From the NCBI GenBank assembly GCA_002083825.1, contig DAZV01000026.1, positions 124,001 through 188,000 on the forward strand: a DNA stretch of 64,000 nucleotides, in the 5' to 3' direction. This DNA comes from Candidatus Sericytochromatia bacterium S15B-MN24 CBMW_12. Lineage in GTDB: Bacteria; Cyanobacteriota; Sericytochromatia; S15B-MN24; UBA4093. Below the pieces are notes generated by a model that searched no databases, was not told the origin of the DNA, and was given only the letters and a program-made list of their open reading frames with translations. The translations under genes and the position numbers were made by a program. Every line of letters starts with the position of its first letter. Position 1 is the first letter of the stretch. Positions 1 to 8,524 of the stretch are shown piece after piece.

Positions 1-2
1 GC

Positions 3-257
3 GTCACGTCGCTTCACTGGAGGCTCTCGGACGGCCTGGCCACGCTTTCCCTGTTCATGACGGACCGGGACCACCATCCCGACTTGCCGACGGCGACAGC
101 CGTCGCGCTCGCTCCGAATCGAGAGGCTCATCTCGTCGAGCAACCGGGCCGCCGAATGCTCTGCTGGACGGATCAACGTCTCGGCTATGCCATGGTGGGA
201 GATCTCTCCCAGAGCGAACTCGTCAAGGTCGCGCGTTCCACCCTTTCGGACGAGTGA
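3..257 (+). CDS. C-terminal end of a putative anti-sigma factor / MucB-RseB-like protein (5' truncated by window)
   Basis: The reading frame is open from the first bases of the window and ends at a TGA at 255-257, so only about 84 C-terminal residues are visible. The segment 'LSDGLATLSLF' and the later 'CWTDQRLGYAMVGDLSQSEL' followed by 'VKVARS' resemble the C-terminal domain of RseB/MucB and DUF4367-type anti-sigma factor regulators, where a 'SDGLA...SVF' strand and a 'Y.LVGD.....L..IA.S' ending are typical. The next gene is an HtrA protease, a classic target of envelope-stress sigma factors, which supports the reading. No membrane segment lies in the visible part. The family call is inferred from short motifs and could be wrong; the open frame itself is clear. 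Confidence 0.5.
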   Translation, partial: VTSLHWRLSDGLATLSLFMTDRDHHPDLPTATAVALAPNREAHLVEQPGRRMLCWTDQRLGYAMVGDLSQSELVKVARSTLSDE

Positions 258-398
258 GCGCGGGGTTCGAGGAGGCCCGTTTTCTCGTTTTTCGATCCGC
301 ATGCGCCTGCGCCTCGGCGGTCGTGCATGCCATAATAACCAACGTTGCCGTTTTCACTTAATTACTGCGGCGTCCCGAACGCCGGAAAGGAGCCCGTC

Positions 399-1571
399 AT
401 GCGCCAGCGTTTTTTTCCTGCCTTGTTGAGCTTGTCTCTTGGCGTCGGGGGAGGGGTCCTCGGTGCGGGAGCCGTGATGTGGACCCGATCCGACACTCCC
501 GGACCAGCCTATGCCGCCCAGACGCCTCACGTTCAGGCTCGGGCCGTTTCGGCCCAGGGTGAGATCATCGCGGACCTGGTCGAAAAGGTCGGTCCGGCGG
601 TCGTCAACATCGATACCGTGAGCCGCCGGACGGTGGTCCAGCAACCGATGCACCCGTTCTTCGGCTTCGACCCCTTCGGCTCCCAAGATCCGCGATCCGC
701 GCGCCCCCAGACCCGTACCTACGAGCAAAAGGGAGTGGGTTCCGGCTTCATCATCGATCCCAAGGGTCTGGTGGTCACCAACGACCACGTCGTTAGCAAG
801 GCCACCGATCTCACAGTCACCCTGCCGGACGGTCGCAAGTTCAAGGGCAAGGTCATCGGCCGTGACTCCGCCTCCGACCTGGCCGTGGTCAAAATCGAGG
901 GCAAGGATCTGCCCTTCCTCAAGCTCGCGAACCCCGACAGCATCCGGGTCGGGCAGTGGGTGGTCGCCATCGGCAGCCCTCTCGGCCTCAAGTACTCGGT
1001 GACGGCCGGCATCCTCAGCGCGGTCAACCGGGAAGGCATCAAGAACCGGGTCGGTTTCCTCCAGACGGACGCGCCCATCAACCCCGGCAACTCGGGCGGC
1101 CCCCTCATGAATCTTCAGGGCGAGGTGATAGGCGTCAACTCCGCCATTATCCAGAATGCCCAGGGCATTGGCTTCGCGGTGCCGGTGGACACGGTGAGCC
1201 GGGTGGTGCCCCAGCTCGAGGCCAAGGGCCGCGTGGAGCGCGCATGGCTCGGAGTCGGACTCGCGGATCTTCCCGACGATCGCAGCCGGATGTTCTATCC
1301 CGCCGAGTACGGAGCGCTGATCGCGCGCATCGAACCCAAGAGCCCCGCGGACAAGGCGGGACTCGCCGAGGGAGACGTGGTCCTGGCCCTGGACGACAAA
1401 AAAATCGAGGACTCCGCCGCCTTGATGCGGGCCGTCAGCGCCATGGACATCGGTGACAAGGCCAAGCTCAAGGTCAACCGCCGCGGTCAGACCAAGGAGC
1501 TCACCCTCACCCTCGGAAAGATGCCCGAGCAGATCAGCCAGGCAGCCGACGAATCCGAGAACCAGGAGTAA
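399..1571 (+). CDS. htrA: HtrA/DegP-type serine protease with one PDZ domain
   Basis: Envelope quality-control serine endoprotease, 390 aa from the ATG at 399, which has a GGAAAGGAG ribosome site just upstream; an in-frame start at 345 lacks one. A signal or anchor segment covers residues 6-26. The trypsin-like domain shows the complete triad: His130 (TNDHVV), Asp160 (SASDLAVVKI) and Ser232 (GNSGGPL). One PDZ domain follows at about 283-372, including 'GLAEGDVVLALD'. A single PDZ matches DegS and HhoA/HtrA rather than two-PDZ DegP. It sits behind a putative anti-sigma factor and the next start lies 2 nt after its stop, so it is probably co-transcribed with the PAP2 gene. It acts in the periplasm or on its membrane face. 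Confidence 0.95.
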   Translation: MRQRFFPALLSLSLGVGGGVLGAGAVMWTRSDTPGPAYAAQTPHVQARAVSAQGEIIADLVEKVGPAVVNIDTVSRRTVVQQPMHPFFGFDPFGSQDPRSARPQTRTYEQKGVGSGFIIDPKGLVVTNDHVVSKATDLTVTLPDGRKFKGKVIGRDSASDLAVVKIEGKDLPFLKLANPDSIRVGQWVVAIGSPLGLKYSVTAGILSAVNREGIKNRVGFLQTDAPINPGNSGGPLMNLQGEVIGVNSAIIQNAQGIGFAVPVDTVSRVVPQLEAKGRVERAWLGVGLADLPDDRSRMFYPAEYGALIARIEPKSPADKAGLAEGDVVLALDDKKIEDSAALMRAVSAMDIGDKAKLKVNRRGQTKELTLTLGKMPEQISQAADESENQE

Positions 1572-1573
1572 GG

Positions 1574-2239
1574 GTGCACGTGATACTTCGAGCCTCGCTA
1601 GGCCTGCTGTTGCTCCTCGCGTCGACGATCCCCGTGCAGGCAGGCCCCCTCGATGATGCCGACATCTTCCTGTTGCGGGAAGTCAACGATCGCTACAACC
1701 CCTCGGCAGACTCCGTCAACGACTGGCTCTCGCGCAACGAACTGGCTGTTGCCGTACCGCTCCTCGGAGCGGTGGCGCTCGGCAAAGGGCAATACCGGAT
1801 CCCCGTCCGGATCCTCGAAACCCAGGTCCTCGCGATCGGCATGTCCGAGGGCTTGAAGCTCGTTTTTCAGCGCCCCCGCCCCTACAAGACCTACACCGAC
1901 GTTCGGACGCCCCTCGGTCCGGAAAGCACCTTCTCGCTGCCTTCCAGTCACGCGGCCCTGGCCTTCGCAGGAGCCACCATTCTCTCGGAGGCCTACCCCT
2001 CCTGGACATGGCAATCCTACGGCTGGGCGACCCTGGTCTCCTTGTCTCGGATCTACAACGGGCTTCACTACCCCACGGACGTTCTAGCGGGCGCCTTTGT
2101 GGGAATCGGCGCCGCCCGCCTCTCGCGCATGATCTTCGGACCTTCCGAGGCTTCCTGGGGACCTTCCCTCGAAGCCTCGGGCATCCGTCCCGTCGTGAGT
2201 CTCGACGGGCCAGCACTCAGCTGGTCGCGCACGTTCTGA
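1574..2239 (+). CDS. PAP2-family phosphatase (periplasmic)
   Basis: Acid phosphatase/lipid phosphatase of the PAP2 superfamily, 221 aa, GTG start, with the AGGAG ribosome site inside the end of htrA. An N-terminal signal peptide (residues 1-24, ending VQA-GP) is followed by all three PAP2 signatures: KX6RP (Lys95, Arg102-Pro103), PSSH (123-126, the usual PSGH with Ser for Gly) and SRX5HX3D (Ser158, Arg159, His165, Asp169). His126 and His165 would be catalytic. The substrate (undecaprenyl pyrophosphate, phosphatidate or a soluble phosphomonoester) cannot be told from sequence. The tight spacing behind htrA suggests an operon for envelope maintenance. It converges on the lipoprotein gene at 2246 with only 6 nt between stops and no hairpin. 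Confidence 0.88.
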   Translation: MHVILRASLGLLLLLASTIPVQAGPLDDADIFLLREVNDRYNPSADSVNDWLSRNELAVAVPLLGAVALGKGQYRIPVRILETQVLAIGMSEGLKLVFQRPRPYKTYTDVRTPLGPESTFSLPSSHAALAFAGATILSEAYPSWTWQSYGWATLVSLSRIYNGLHYPTDVLAGAFVGIGAARLSRMIFGPSEASWGPSLEASGIRPVVSLDGPALSWSRTF

Positions 2240-2245
2240 ACTCCC

Positions 2246-3067
2246 TCAGGGAACGCTGATGGTCACGCTCCGGGTCGCCGGTTCGTCGTCATCCTCCATG
2301 CGCCAGCTCAGCTCCGTCTCGCTCAGCGCCGCCGCCTCCGGATCCGCCTCATAGGCGGTGACGGTGACTTGATAATCGGTGCGAGCCCGCAGGCCAAGAA
2401 GGGTGAGTCCGAGCGCGAGATCCGCCCGGGCGATCGTGAGCGGGCTACCGTCGGGGAACGCGTACTCGTCGTATTTCCTGAAGACCTTCACTTGAACGTG
2501 ATCCACCCGATTGCCCGGATCGGTGAGCCAGAGAACGAGGGGCATGCGGCCCGAAAAATCCTTTGGCGCCAGCGCCAGGGGGAGGACGGTAGGCATGGTC
2601 GGGCGGTCGTCGTCGTCGAGCCTGACCGTGACCGTGGAGCCGTAGGGGATGGATATCGCGTTGCCGCTCTCGGTGTAGGCGTGGGCGACGATTCGGTAGG
2701 TCTGGTGGCGCCGAAGACCGGTCAAGACGATCGCGCGTTCGAGGATCAGTTCCGTTCCGCTCATCTCGACCTTGACGATGTCCGGATCGTCCATGGTGGT
2801 GGGCTCGGATGTGAGTTTCGACAGCGGCAGCGCGGTCTCGGCGTCGATTTCCAGGAGCGGGACAATCTCGATCCGGTGGATGTCCGTCGCCCGCCATTCC
2901 TTGACGATGGCCTGGAGTACGGGAGGGGAAGCGACCTTGGGAACGAGGGCGATTGCCCCGAGATCGCGGGAGGTCCTGGGCTCGATGAGCCCGCTTTGGG
3001 GGGTGCAGCCTGCCAAAGCGACAAGGCCGGCCAGTCCGAGGGCGAGAAGTGGAAAGCGTGACGTCAT
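2246..3067 (-). CDS. Predicted lipoprotein, fibronectin-like beta domains, unknown function
   Basis: Lipoprotein of 273 aa from the ATG at 3067, preceded by GAGAGGA at good spacing; an upstream in-frame ATG at 3082 has no ribosome site. The signal peptide ends in the lipobox LAGC with Cys21. The mature part alternates beta-rich segments such as 'LTGLRRHQTYRIVAHAYTES' and 'LLGLRARTDYQVTVTAYEAD', the usual look of fibronectin type III-like strands. The same pattern ('LLPDTTYRIRAYAYKAEG') occurs in the neighbour at 3095, so the two are probably ancient paralogues in one operon with 27 nt between them. No enzymatic motif is visible. A cell-surface or periplasmic structural role is inference. Confidence 0.75.
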   Translation of the reverse strand: MTSRFPLLALGLAGLVALAGCTPQSGLIEPRTSRDLGAIALVPKVASPPVLQAIVKEWRATDIHRIEIVPLLEIDAETALPLSKLTSEPTTMDDPDIVKVEMSGTELILERAIVLTGLRRHQTYRIVAHAYTESGNAISIPYGSTVTVRLDDDDRPTMPTVLPLALAPKDFSGRMPLVLWLTDPGNRVDHVQVKVFRKYDEYAFPDGSPLTIARADLALGLTLLGLRARTDYQVTVTAYEADPEAAALSETELSWRMEDDDEPATRSVTISVP

Positions 3068-3094
3068 GGCGAATCCTCTCATGGCGACGGTCGG

Positions 3095-4138
3095 CTAGGG
3101 GGCAGTGAACTGCTTGAGGCGTGTTTCGAAGGGGGTCGTGGGCGAGTTGGCGGCGATGTTGGTGAGCTTTTCCTTCACCCGGCCGATTCCCGGGACCACC
3201 CAGACGATCATCTCGTCGATGTCGGAACGATCGACGAGCTTGATGGCGTTCGAATAGGTTCCCGCGGGTACGCTCACGGTTTCTTGGCCCATGTTCTCGA
3301 AATCGAAGTTGAACGAGTCGGGGTACCCGCCGTGCCGCTCGAGGTCGCTCGTCCCGGTGCCGCTCTGGGGGGGGCTGCCCTCCATGGCATGTTCGTACTG
3401 GAAGGTCACGACGTTGTCCTGCACCTTGACGACCGATAGCGTCATGGTCAAGGTTTTCTCGATTCCGTCGACCATCGACGTATTTTCATAAACCCACGTC
3501 ATGCCGGGACTCGGCAGGGGCATGTTTTCAGCCCAGAAGGGGCTCTTGGCATGGATCCGGTTCGACATGTCCCCCAGGTGGATCTCGAGCACGTCGTTCG
3601 AGCGAAATCCCCCGGGAGTGACGAGGATCCCTTCCGCCGACGCTCGCCCGTTGAAGAAGACGTCGGCCAGCTTGACCTTGAGCGAGGTGGCGACGGGCGC
3701 ATCATCCTTGCTCGTCGAGACGTCGGTGAAGGAGGTTTCGTTCTCCTCGCTGATAAGGTTCCCGGGATCCTCTCCCTCCGCCTTGTAGGCGTAGGCCCGG
3801 ATGCGGTAGGTCGTGTCCGGCAGGAGCGATCCGAAGACCACCTTGCTATCGAGTTGCTGGCCCGGGATGAGCTTGGTGACGGCTTTCCCTTCGGAATCCG
3901 TGACCGGCTCCTCGCGGGTACCGTCCAGCCGGAAGAGTTTCAGCAAGAGGTGGTCGATGTCCTCGGCGTCGTAACTTTTGACGAGGGCGAGGGCTCGAAA
4001 ACCTCCAGGGACGATCTGGGGGACGAGGGTGATCTCGGCGCTGCCCCGAGGAACGGTCAGGTTCATGGTGGTGAGGAGGTCACATCCGGTCAGCAAGAGG
4101 CTGCCGACGATCGCGGCGGCCAGGAGGCGTTTGGGCAT
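3095..4138 (-). CDS. Predicted lipoprotein, paralogue of the next gene, unknown function
   Basis: Lipoprotein of 347 aa; the signal peptide ends in LTGC with Cys19. Residues about 30-170 resemble the fibronectin-like part of the lipoprotein encoded at 2246-3067: a hydrophilic insertion precedes 'YRIRAYAYKAEG', and the segment ends in charged residues before the next strand. The C-terminal 170 residues are not shared; they contain an aromatic beta-rich domain with 'YPDSFNFDFENMGQETVSVP' and 'GTYSNAIKLVDRS', followed by 'IVWVVPGIGRVKEKLTN'. That resembles the closing part of DUF3108-like or LolA-like beta barrels, but I cannot assign a family. It is the first gene of a two-gene minus-strand operon whose upstream region is AT-rich and contains a 12-bp palindrome. 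Confidence 0.72.
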   Translation of the reverse strand: MPKRLLAAAIVGSLLLTGCDLLTTMNLTVPRGSAEITLVPQIVPGGFRALALVKSYDAEDIDHLLLKLFRLDGTREEPVTDSEGKAVTKLIPGQQLDSKVVFGSLLPDTTYRIRAYAYKAEGEDPGNLISEENETSFTDVSTSKDDAPVATSLKVKLADVFFNGRASAEGILVTPGGFRSNDVLEIHLGDMSNRIHAKSPFWAENMPLPSPGMTWVYENTSMVDGIEKTLTMTLSVVKVQDNVVTFQYEHAMEGSPPQSGTGTSDLERHGGYPDSFNFDFENMGQETVSVPAGTYSNAIKLVDRSDIDEMIVWVVPGIGRVKEKLTNIAANSPTTPFETRLKQFTAP

Positions 4139-4207
4139 GGGGGGGCTCCTTCGAGTGTGAGGAATGCGTGATCTTTTTTGACAAAATTATTAGACAGTTT
4201 ATTGCAT

Positions 4208-4219
4208 ATCATTAATGAT
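4208..4219. promoter_or_regulatory. 12-bp palindrome in AT-rich upstream region of the lipoprotein operon
   Basis: ATCATTAATGAT is a perfect palindrome about 70 bp upstream of the start at 4138. On the minus strand a TTGACA hexamer (4226-4221) lies directly before it, giving an arrangement of -35 box followed by operator. No good -10 box is seen at standard spacing, so the promoter itself is uncertain. The surrounding 60 bp is far more AT-rich than the genome average. Confidence 0.3.
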
Positions 4220-4233
4220 CATGTCAAGACGAA

Positions 4234-4257
4234 CCCCCCGAGCCTTGGCTCGGGGGG
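4234..4257 (-). terminator. Hairpin after the small gene at 4300
   Basis: An 11-bp perfect stem, CCCCCCGAGCC / GGCTCGGGGGG around TT, lies 43 nt beyond the stop codon at 4300. The T-tract is weak (TTCGTCTT on the minus strand). It separates the glycerol-lipid operon from the lipoprotein operon. Confidence 0.6.
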
Positions 4258-4299
4258 CGTGGTTTCCATCGGAGGGAAGGCCGGCTCCGGTTTTCGGGC

Positions 4300-4755
4300 T
4301 CAGTCCTCGCGGGGCGCCGCGGGGGCGGATCCCTCGAGCAGCAGGTGCTGGATGAGCTGGCTGGCTTTCAGCTTGGAGAGGGATTCGATCTCCGGCGGGG
4401 ACTCATGTCGCTTGGTCAGGCGTGTCAGGAGCTTCTTCTGGGGGGCGGTGGCGGGCTGGCGATCCTGGTGGCGCTCCTTGGCTTGCTGGCGATAGACCTT
4501 GGCCTGGGTTTTGTAGGACGAATCGCGACGCAGGGAGGCGATTGCCCGCGGTACTTCCCGCACCCAGGTCTCTCCCTCGACGTAGGGAGCGAGCCAGGTA
4601 TCGGCAGCCAGGGCCTCCTGCTCGTCATGCCAGATCTCGGCGAGATCCTCGCCGGCATGCTCGGGGTAGTCGCGAAGGTACTCTTTCAGCTGCGTGTGGA
4701 GGCGTTTGGCTTCTTGTGAAGTCAGGCCCGTGAAGGGAGAATCGGATCGGCGCAT
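4300..4755 (-). CDS. Uncharacterised 151-aa charged protein
   Basis: I do not recognise this family. The ATG at 4755 is preferred because AAAGGA lies 6 nt upstream; a start at 4782 or 4872 is also in frame, but the latter would overlap glpD. The protein is hydrophilic, helical and rich in Arg, Lys, Gln and Glu, with no signal peptide or membrane segment. A central stretch has regularly spaced aromatic residues ('LRDYPEHAG', 'DTWLAPYVEGE') and the C-terminus ends in a short amphipathic helix 'SKLKASQLIQHLLLE'. It is the last gene of a minus-strand run with the AGPS-like protein and glpD (52 nt gap), so it may be cotranscribed, but nothing ties it functionally to lipid metabolism. Confidence 0.6.
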   Translation of the reverse strand: MRRSDSPFTGLTSQEAKRLHTQLKEYLRDYPEHAGEDLAEIWHDEQEALAADTWLAPYVEGETWVREVPRAIASLRRDSSYKTQAKVYRQQAKERHQDRQPATAPQKKLLTRLTKRHESPPEIESLSKLKASQLIQHLLLEGSAPAAPRED

Positions 4756-4807
4756 GGCGTCCTTTCTTTTTTTCGTTCCCATGCTCTCGGCGGGTCTTCG
4801 CCGGTCG

Positions 4808-6550
4808 TCAGCCTTGCAGCGGGACGAGCGCCGCTTCTCGGCCATTCCTGACTTCCTGGCGATAGGCCGCAATTTCGCGATCGGACCATGCTTGGCGGTA
4901 GGATTCGTCCCAGCCGATGAGGCTTTGAAGAATCTGGCTCATGGTGAGGGCGATTTCCTCGGCGGCCCTCAGGCCCTGATCCGCATCCAGCAGGTGAATC
5001 CGGGTGCGGCGCATCATGACGTCGGAAAGCGTCAGGGCTTGCTCGAAACGCACCATGTAGGCAATCTCGGCCCGGATGAGCTGAGCTTCGGGGCTCAAAC
5101 CGCTGACTTCGCGGTCCAGTCCTCGGTCGGCTTCAAGCAAGGCGAGAACCTGCCGGTAGTTGGTCCCGTATTTTTCGATCAGGCGCTTGACGAGCGAGGA
5201 CTCGATTCCGGGGTGCTGGCGTAAGGAATAGCTCACGTACTCTTCGAAGGAATCGACCGGGATGTCGCCGCCCTCCAGGGGGAGGTCGTCGGAGTGGCGC
5301 TTCTTGGAGTCTGCGATCCAGCCTTCATCGCGAAGGGTCTTGGCGGCGAAGTCGACGACCTGGCGTGCCATGGATCGGAACGTGGTGTACTTGCCACCCG
5401 CGATGGCGATGATCCCGGATGGCGTCTGGAAGACCTCGTGTTCGCGGGAGATATCGGATTCGGAGACGTCAGCGGTCGGGGCGATGAGCGGCCGCCAGCC
5501 GCCGAAGGTGGAGATGACGTCGGCTTCGCTCAGGTGGGCGCCGGGGATGGCGTCATTGGCGGCCTGCAGGACGTAGCGGATCTCGTCGGCCTTGGCGTAG
5601 ACGTCGTCGTCGAGGAAGCGATCGCCCTCAGCGTCGGCATGGGCCGTATCGGTGGTCCCGATGAGCGTTCGACCGAAGTAGGGGATGATGAACATCCAGC
5701 GCCGTTTTCCGTCTTCCGGACGGGATTTGACGATTAGCGCATGATCGGTCACCTTGCGGGTGACGATGTGGATGCCCTTGGTGGGCTTGAGCTTGCGTTC
5801 GGCGTCGGGATTATCCATCTGGTTGATCCGGTCGACCCAGGGACCCCCCGCATTGATGACGCTGCGCGCATGCACGGAGATCTCCTGGCCGCTCATGCGG
5901 TCCTTGACTAGGACTCGCGTGACCTTGCCGTCCGGCCCATGCTGGAAGGACGTGACCTCGGTGTAGTTGGTGATGGCGGCTCCCCAGCGGATTGCCGTCT
6001 TCAGGGTTTCAACGACCATCCGGGCATCTTCCGTGAGGCCATCCACGTAGGTCAGGGCCCCCTTCAGACCATCCTCCTTGAGTGAGGGCTCACGGTCCAA
6101 GGCTTCCTTCGGCTTGATCCGGCGGTGCAGGCGTGCCCGGTTGAAGCCCGACATGGACGAGAAGCCGTCATAGAGCCAGAGCCCGGCGTCCATGACGCTC
6201 AGGCTATCCCCGTTCTCGCGGTAAATGGGATAGAGGAAGGGGAGTTCCTTGGCGAGGTGCGGCGCATGCTTGAAAAGCTTGTTCCGCTGGGTCAGCGCTT
6301 CCTTCACGAGCTTGAACTCCATGTGCTCGAGGTAGCGCAGCCCGCCGTGAAGGAGCTTGGAGGATTTAGAAGACGTGCCGCTGGCGTAGTCGTTGCGCTC
6401 GACCAGGGCCACCTTGAGTCCTCGAAGCGCGGCCTCCAGGGCAATTCCCGCCCCCGTGATCCCCCCGCCGATGATCAGCAGGTCCCAGGATTCCTTGCCG
6501 AGCCTCTCCAAGGTGGTTTGGCGCGAGAGCGCCGACCATTCGCGAGCCAC
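4808..6550 (-). CDS. glpD: FAD-dependent glycerol-3-phosphate dehydrogenase
   Basis: Aerobic sn-glycerol-3-phosphate dehydrogenase: oxidises glycerol-3-phosphate to dihydroxyacetone phosphate and passes electrons to quinone at the inner membrane. It has 580 aa and a GTG start with GAGGAGGGG upstream. The FAD dinucleotide fold is at the N-terminus (GGGITGAG, 28-35; Glu51 ending the second strand), followed by the family block 'GTSSKSSKLLHGGLRYLE' (58-75). The C-terminal part has the helical domain of the GlpA/GlpD family. It follows the AGPS-like gene by 56 nt in the same operon, giving a pair that links glycerol-3-phosphate and DHAP. glpK lies 6 kb away on the same strand. Confidence 0.95.
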   Translation of the reverse strand: MAREWSALSRQTTLERLGKESWDLLIIGGGITGAGIALEAALRGLKVALVERNDYASGTSSKSSKLLHGGLRYLEHMEFKLVKEALTQRNKLFKHAPHLAKELPFLYPIYRENGDSLSVMDAGLWLYDGFSSMSGFNRARLHRRIKPKEALDREPSLKEDGLKGALTYVDGLTEDARMVVETLKTAIRWGAAITNYTEVTSFQHGPDGKVTRVLVKDRMSGQEISVHARSVINAGGPWVDRINQMDNPDAERKLKPTKGIHIVTRKVTDHALIVKSRPEDGKRRWMFIIPYFGRTLIGTTDTAHADAEGDRFLDDDVYAKADEIRYVLQAANDAIPGAHLSEADVISTFGGWRPLIAPTADVSESDISREHEVFQTPSGIIAIAGGKYTTFRSMARQVVDFAAKTLRDEGWIADSKKRHSDDLPLEGGDIPVDSFEEYVSYSLRQHPGIESSLVKRLIEKYGTNYRQVLALLEADRGLDREVSGLSPEAQLIRAEIAYMVRFEQALTLSDVMMRRTRIHLLDADQGLRAAEEIALTMSQILQSLIGWDESYRQAWSDREIAAYRQEVRNGREAALVPLQG

Positions 6551-6606
6551 GATCCCCTCCTCTCAAACGTTGCTGTAGTTCCGTTGCGCTGCTGCAAACC
6601 CGAGCC

Positions 6607-8298
6607 TCATATCGTACCCTTTTCGGGCGCGTCCGGGCCGATTCGCCGGATCAATTTTCCGGGGTTCATGCAGGTTTCCGGATCCAGAGCCTGCTTGATT
6701 CCTTCCAGGGCCAAGATACCCGTCTCTCCGAGTTCCTGGGGCAGAAACGGAGCGTGATCGAGTCCGACCGCGTGATGATGGCTCAGGGCGCCGCCTCCCG
6801 CGAGAATGGCATCGGTTGCTGCCAACTTGACGGCCTGCCACTGGGCCAGGGTGTCTTCCGTTTGGAGCGCCATGAAGGTGAAGTAAAGGGAGGCCCCGTC
6901 CGGATAGGCATGGGAGAGGTGGCACATGACGTGGCCACGTCCCCCCTCGCGTTCGAGGGCATTTTGCAGGGCCGACCGGATGAGGCGGTAGAGTTCCGGC
7001 AACTGCGACCACGACCCGCAGGTCTCGAGGGTGTCGACCATGATGCCGCGGTCGAGCAGGGTATCCCGCAGGTAAGGGAGCTCGAAGCGCCCACGATACC
7101 AGCTCCGGCCGGGATCGCGCCCCAGGAGCAATCCCTCGTTTTCCGCCAGGACCGACCGCACGCGGTCCCATCCCGCCATGACCTCCGCCTGGCCGCCCTC
7201 GTAGCCCGCGATCAGCAGACAGCGCTCGGGGCTCGTCACCGCAGGCCCGCGCACGAGATAACGCTTGGCAAGGCCTTCGACGAGGCGTTTCCAGGCCGAT
7301 CGGGGCTCGGCGCGCATGGCCATGAGGGCCGCGGTCTCGTCAACATCCGACAAGCGGAGCGTCGCTGGTGTCGGACCTCCTTGAACCAAGGTACGGACCG
7401 TTTCGAGTCCTTGCTCGAAACTCGGAAACAACACGCCCCGATAGTCGTGCTGGGGCGGAATCGGGCAAACCCTCACAGTGACCTCGGTGAGCACTCCCAG
7501 GGTTCCCTCGGATCCAAGAATCAAGCCGTTGAGGTCCGGTCCGGTCGAGCGTGCCGGGAGCGCTTTTACCGTCAGCGTGCCTCGGGGACTCGCCATCTTC
7601 AGGCCGATCACCATGTCCTCGATCTTGCCGTACTTCGTCGATTGCTGGCCTGCCGAGCGGGTCGCGACCCAGCCGCCCAGGGTCGAGAATTCGAAAGACT
7701 GTGGGTAGTGGCCGAGCGTCACGCCCTGCGCCTGGAGGGCCGCTTCGAGGTCGGGGCCCATGATGCCGGCCTCGACCTTGGCTGTCCGGCTCAGAACGTC
7801 CACGTCGAGGACCTGGTTGAGCTTGGCGAGATCCATGGACAGGAAAAGTCTATCGCTAAGTTCGGCGGGCACCTCGACCCCCCCCACCACCGATGTGCCG
7901 CCTCCAAAGGGGATGACGGCCCAGCACTTGGCTGTGGCGAGATCGATGACGCGTTGCGCGTCTTCGTGGCTGCGAGGCCAGACGACGGCATCCGGCGGAT
8001 GGGGAACTTCACCGCGGCGTAGCCTGACGAGATCGCGGTAGCTTTTGCCGTAAGCGTGAGTGAGACGATCGTTGGGCTCGGTGGAGAGGCCTTCGCGCCC
8101 GAGGATCATCTGCAGGGCCGTCCGATCGTCAGCATGCAAGCGCGAAGCGGGCAGCGCGATTTCCTCCCGCGGCGAGGGACGGTGCTGCTGCTGGGGCAGC
8201 GATCCCAGTCGAGCCTCGATGAAGGGCCAGAAGTTCGGCGATTGCTCCAGGGGGTAGCGCTTTTTGGAGTCACCCCAACCCCACCATTTGCTTTGCAT
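6607..8298 (-). CDS. Alkyl-DHAP synthase-like FAD-binding oxidoreductase
   Basis: VAO/PCMH-type flavoprotein of 563 aa. The N-terminal 'KWWGWGDSKKRYPL' (4-17), the FAD PP-loop 'PFGGGTSVVGG' (130-140), the segment 'FSTLGGWVATRSAGQQSTKYG' and the His triplet in 'GGALSHHHAVG' (507-509) are the signatures of alkylglycerone-phosphate synthase, which exchanges the acyl group of acyl-DHAP for a fatty alcohol in ether-lipid synthesis. Bacterial members are often annotated only as FAD-linked oxidases, so the reaction is inferred. The neighbour glpD makes DHAP, which fits. The ATG at 8298 is chosen because the protein aligns from there; TATAAT lies 6 nt upstream, so the message may be leaderless. The TTG at 8343 is the alternative. 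Confidence 0.82.
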   Translation of the reverse strand: MQSKWWGWGDSKKRYPLEQSPNFWPFIEARLGSLPQQQHRPSPREEIALPASRLHADDRTALQMILGREGLSTEPNDRLTHAYGKSYRDLVRLRRGEVPHPPDAVVWPRSHEDAQRVIDLATAKCWAVIPFGGGTSVVGGVEVPAELSDRLFLSMDLAKLNQVLDVDVLSRTAKVEAGIMGPDLEAALQAQGVTLGHYPQSFEFSTLGGWVATRSAGQQSTKYGKIEDMVIGLKMASPRGTLTVKALPARSTGPDLNGLILGSEGTLGVLTEVTVRVCPIPPQHDYRGVLFPSFEQGLETVRTLVQGGPTPATLRLSDVDETAALMAMRAEPRSAWKRLVEGLAKRYLVRGPAVTSPERCLLIAGYEGGQAEVMAGWDRVRSVLAENEGLLLGRDPGRSWYRGRFELPYLRDTLLDRGIMVDTLETCGSWSQLPELYRLIRSALQNALEREGGRGHVMCHLSHAYPDGASLYFTFMALQTEDTLAQWQAVKLAATDAILAGGGALSHHHAVGLDHAPFLPQELGETGILALEGIKQALDPETCMNPGKLIRRIGPDAPEKGTI

Positions 8299-8524
8299 GC
8301 CTTCATTATAGCCCAACGTCCAAGCTCTCGGATTACGTTGCAATTAAGGTGCTGCTGGAAACCGGCGACAAACTGGAATTAACTTCGCCTTAACCAAGTC
8401 TTCAGCAAGTCTTCGGTCATTTTCCGCGATAAGGATTTCAGCAGCCCACGGTCGATCGCAGTGAGGTCAATTGTTCGGGCTACCCTTCGCCCCGTACTCG
8501 AATTGTCTTGATGGAGAATGACTA

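Noticed and set aside
258-398. Sigma-E-type promoter before htrA
   Set aside because: Expected from the anti-sigma context, but no GGAACTT / TCTGA pair at usual spacing was found.
6754-8022. A 422-aa plus-strand open frame
   Set aside because: Antisense to the AGPS-like gene, whose family motifs are unambiguous; the plus-strand translation has no signature and no ribosome site.
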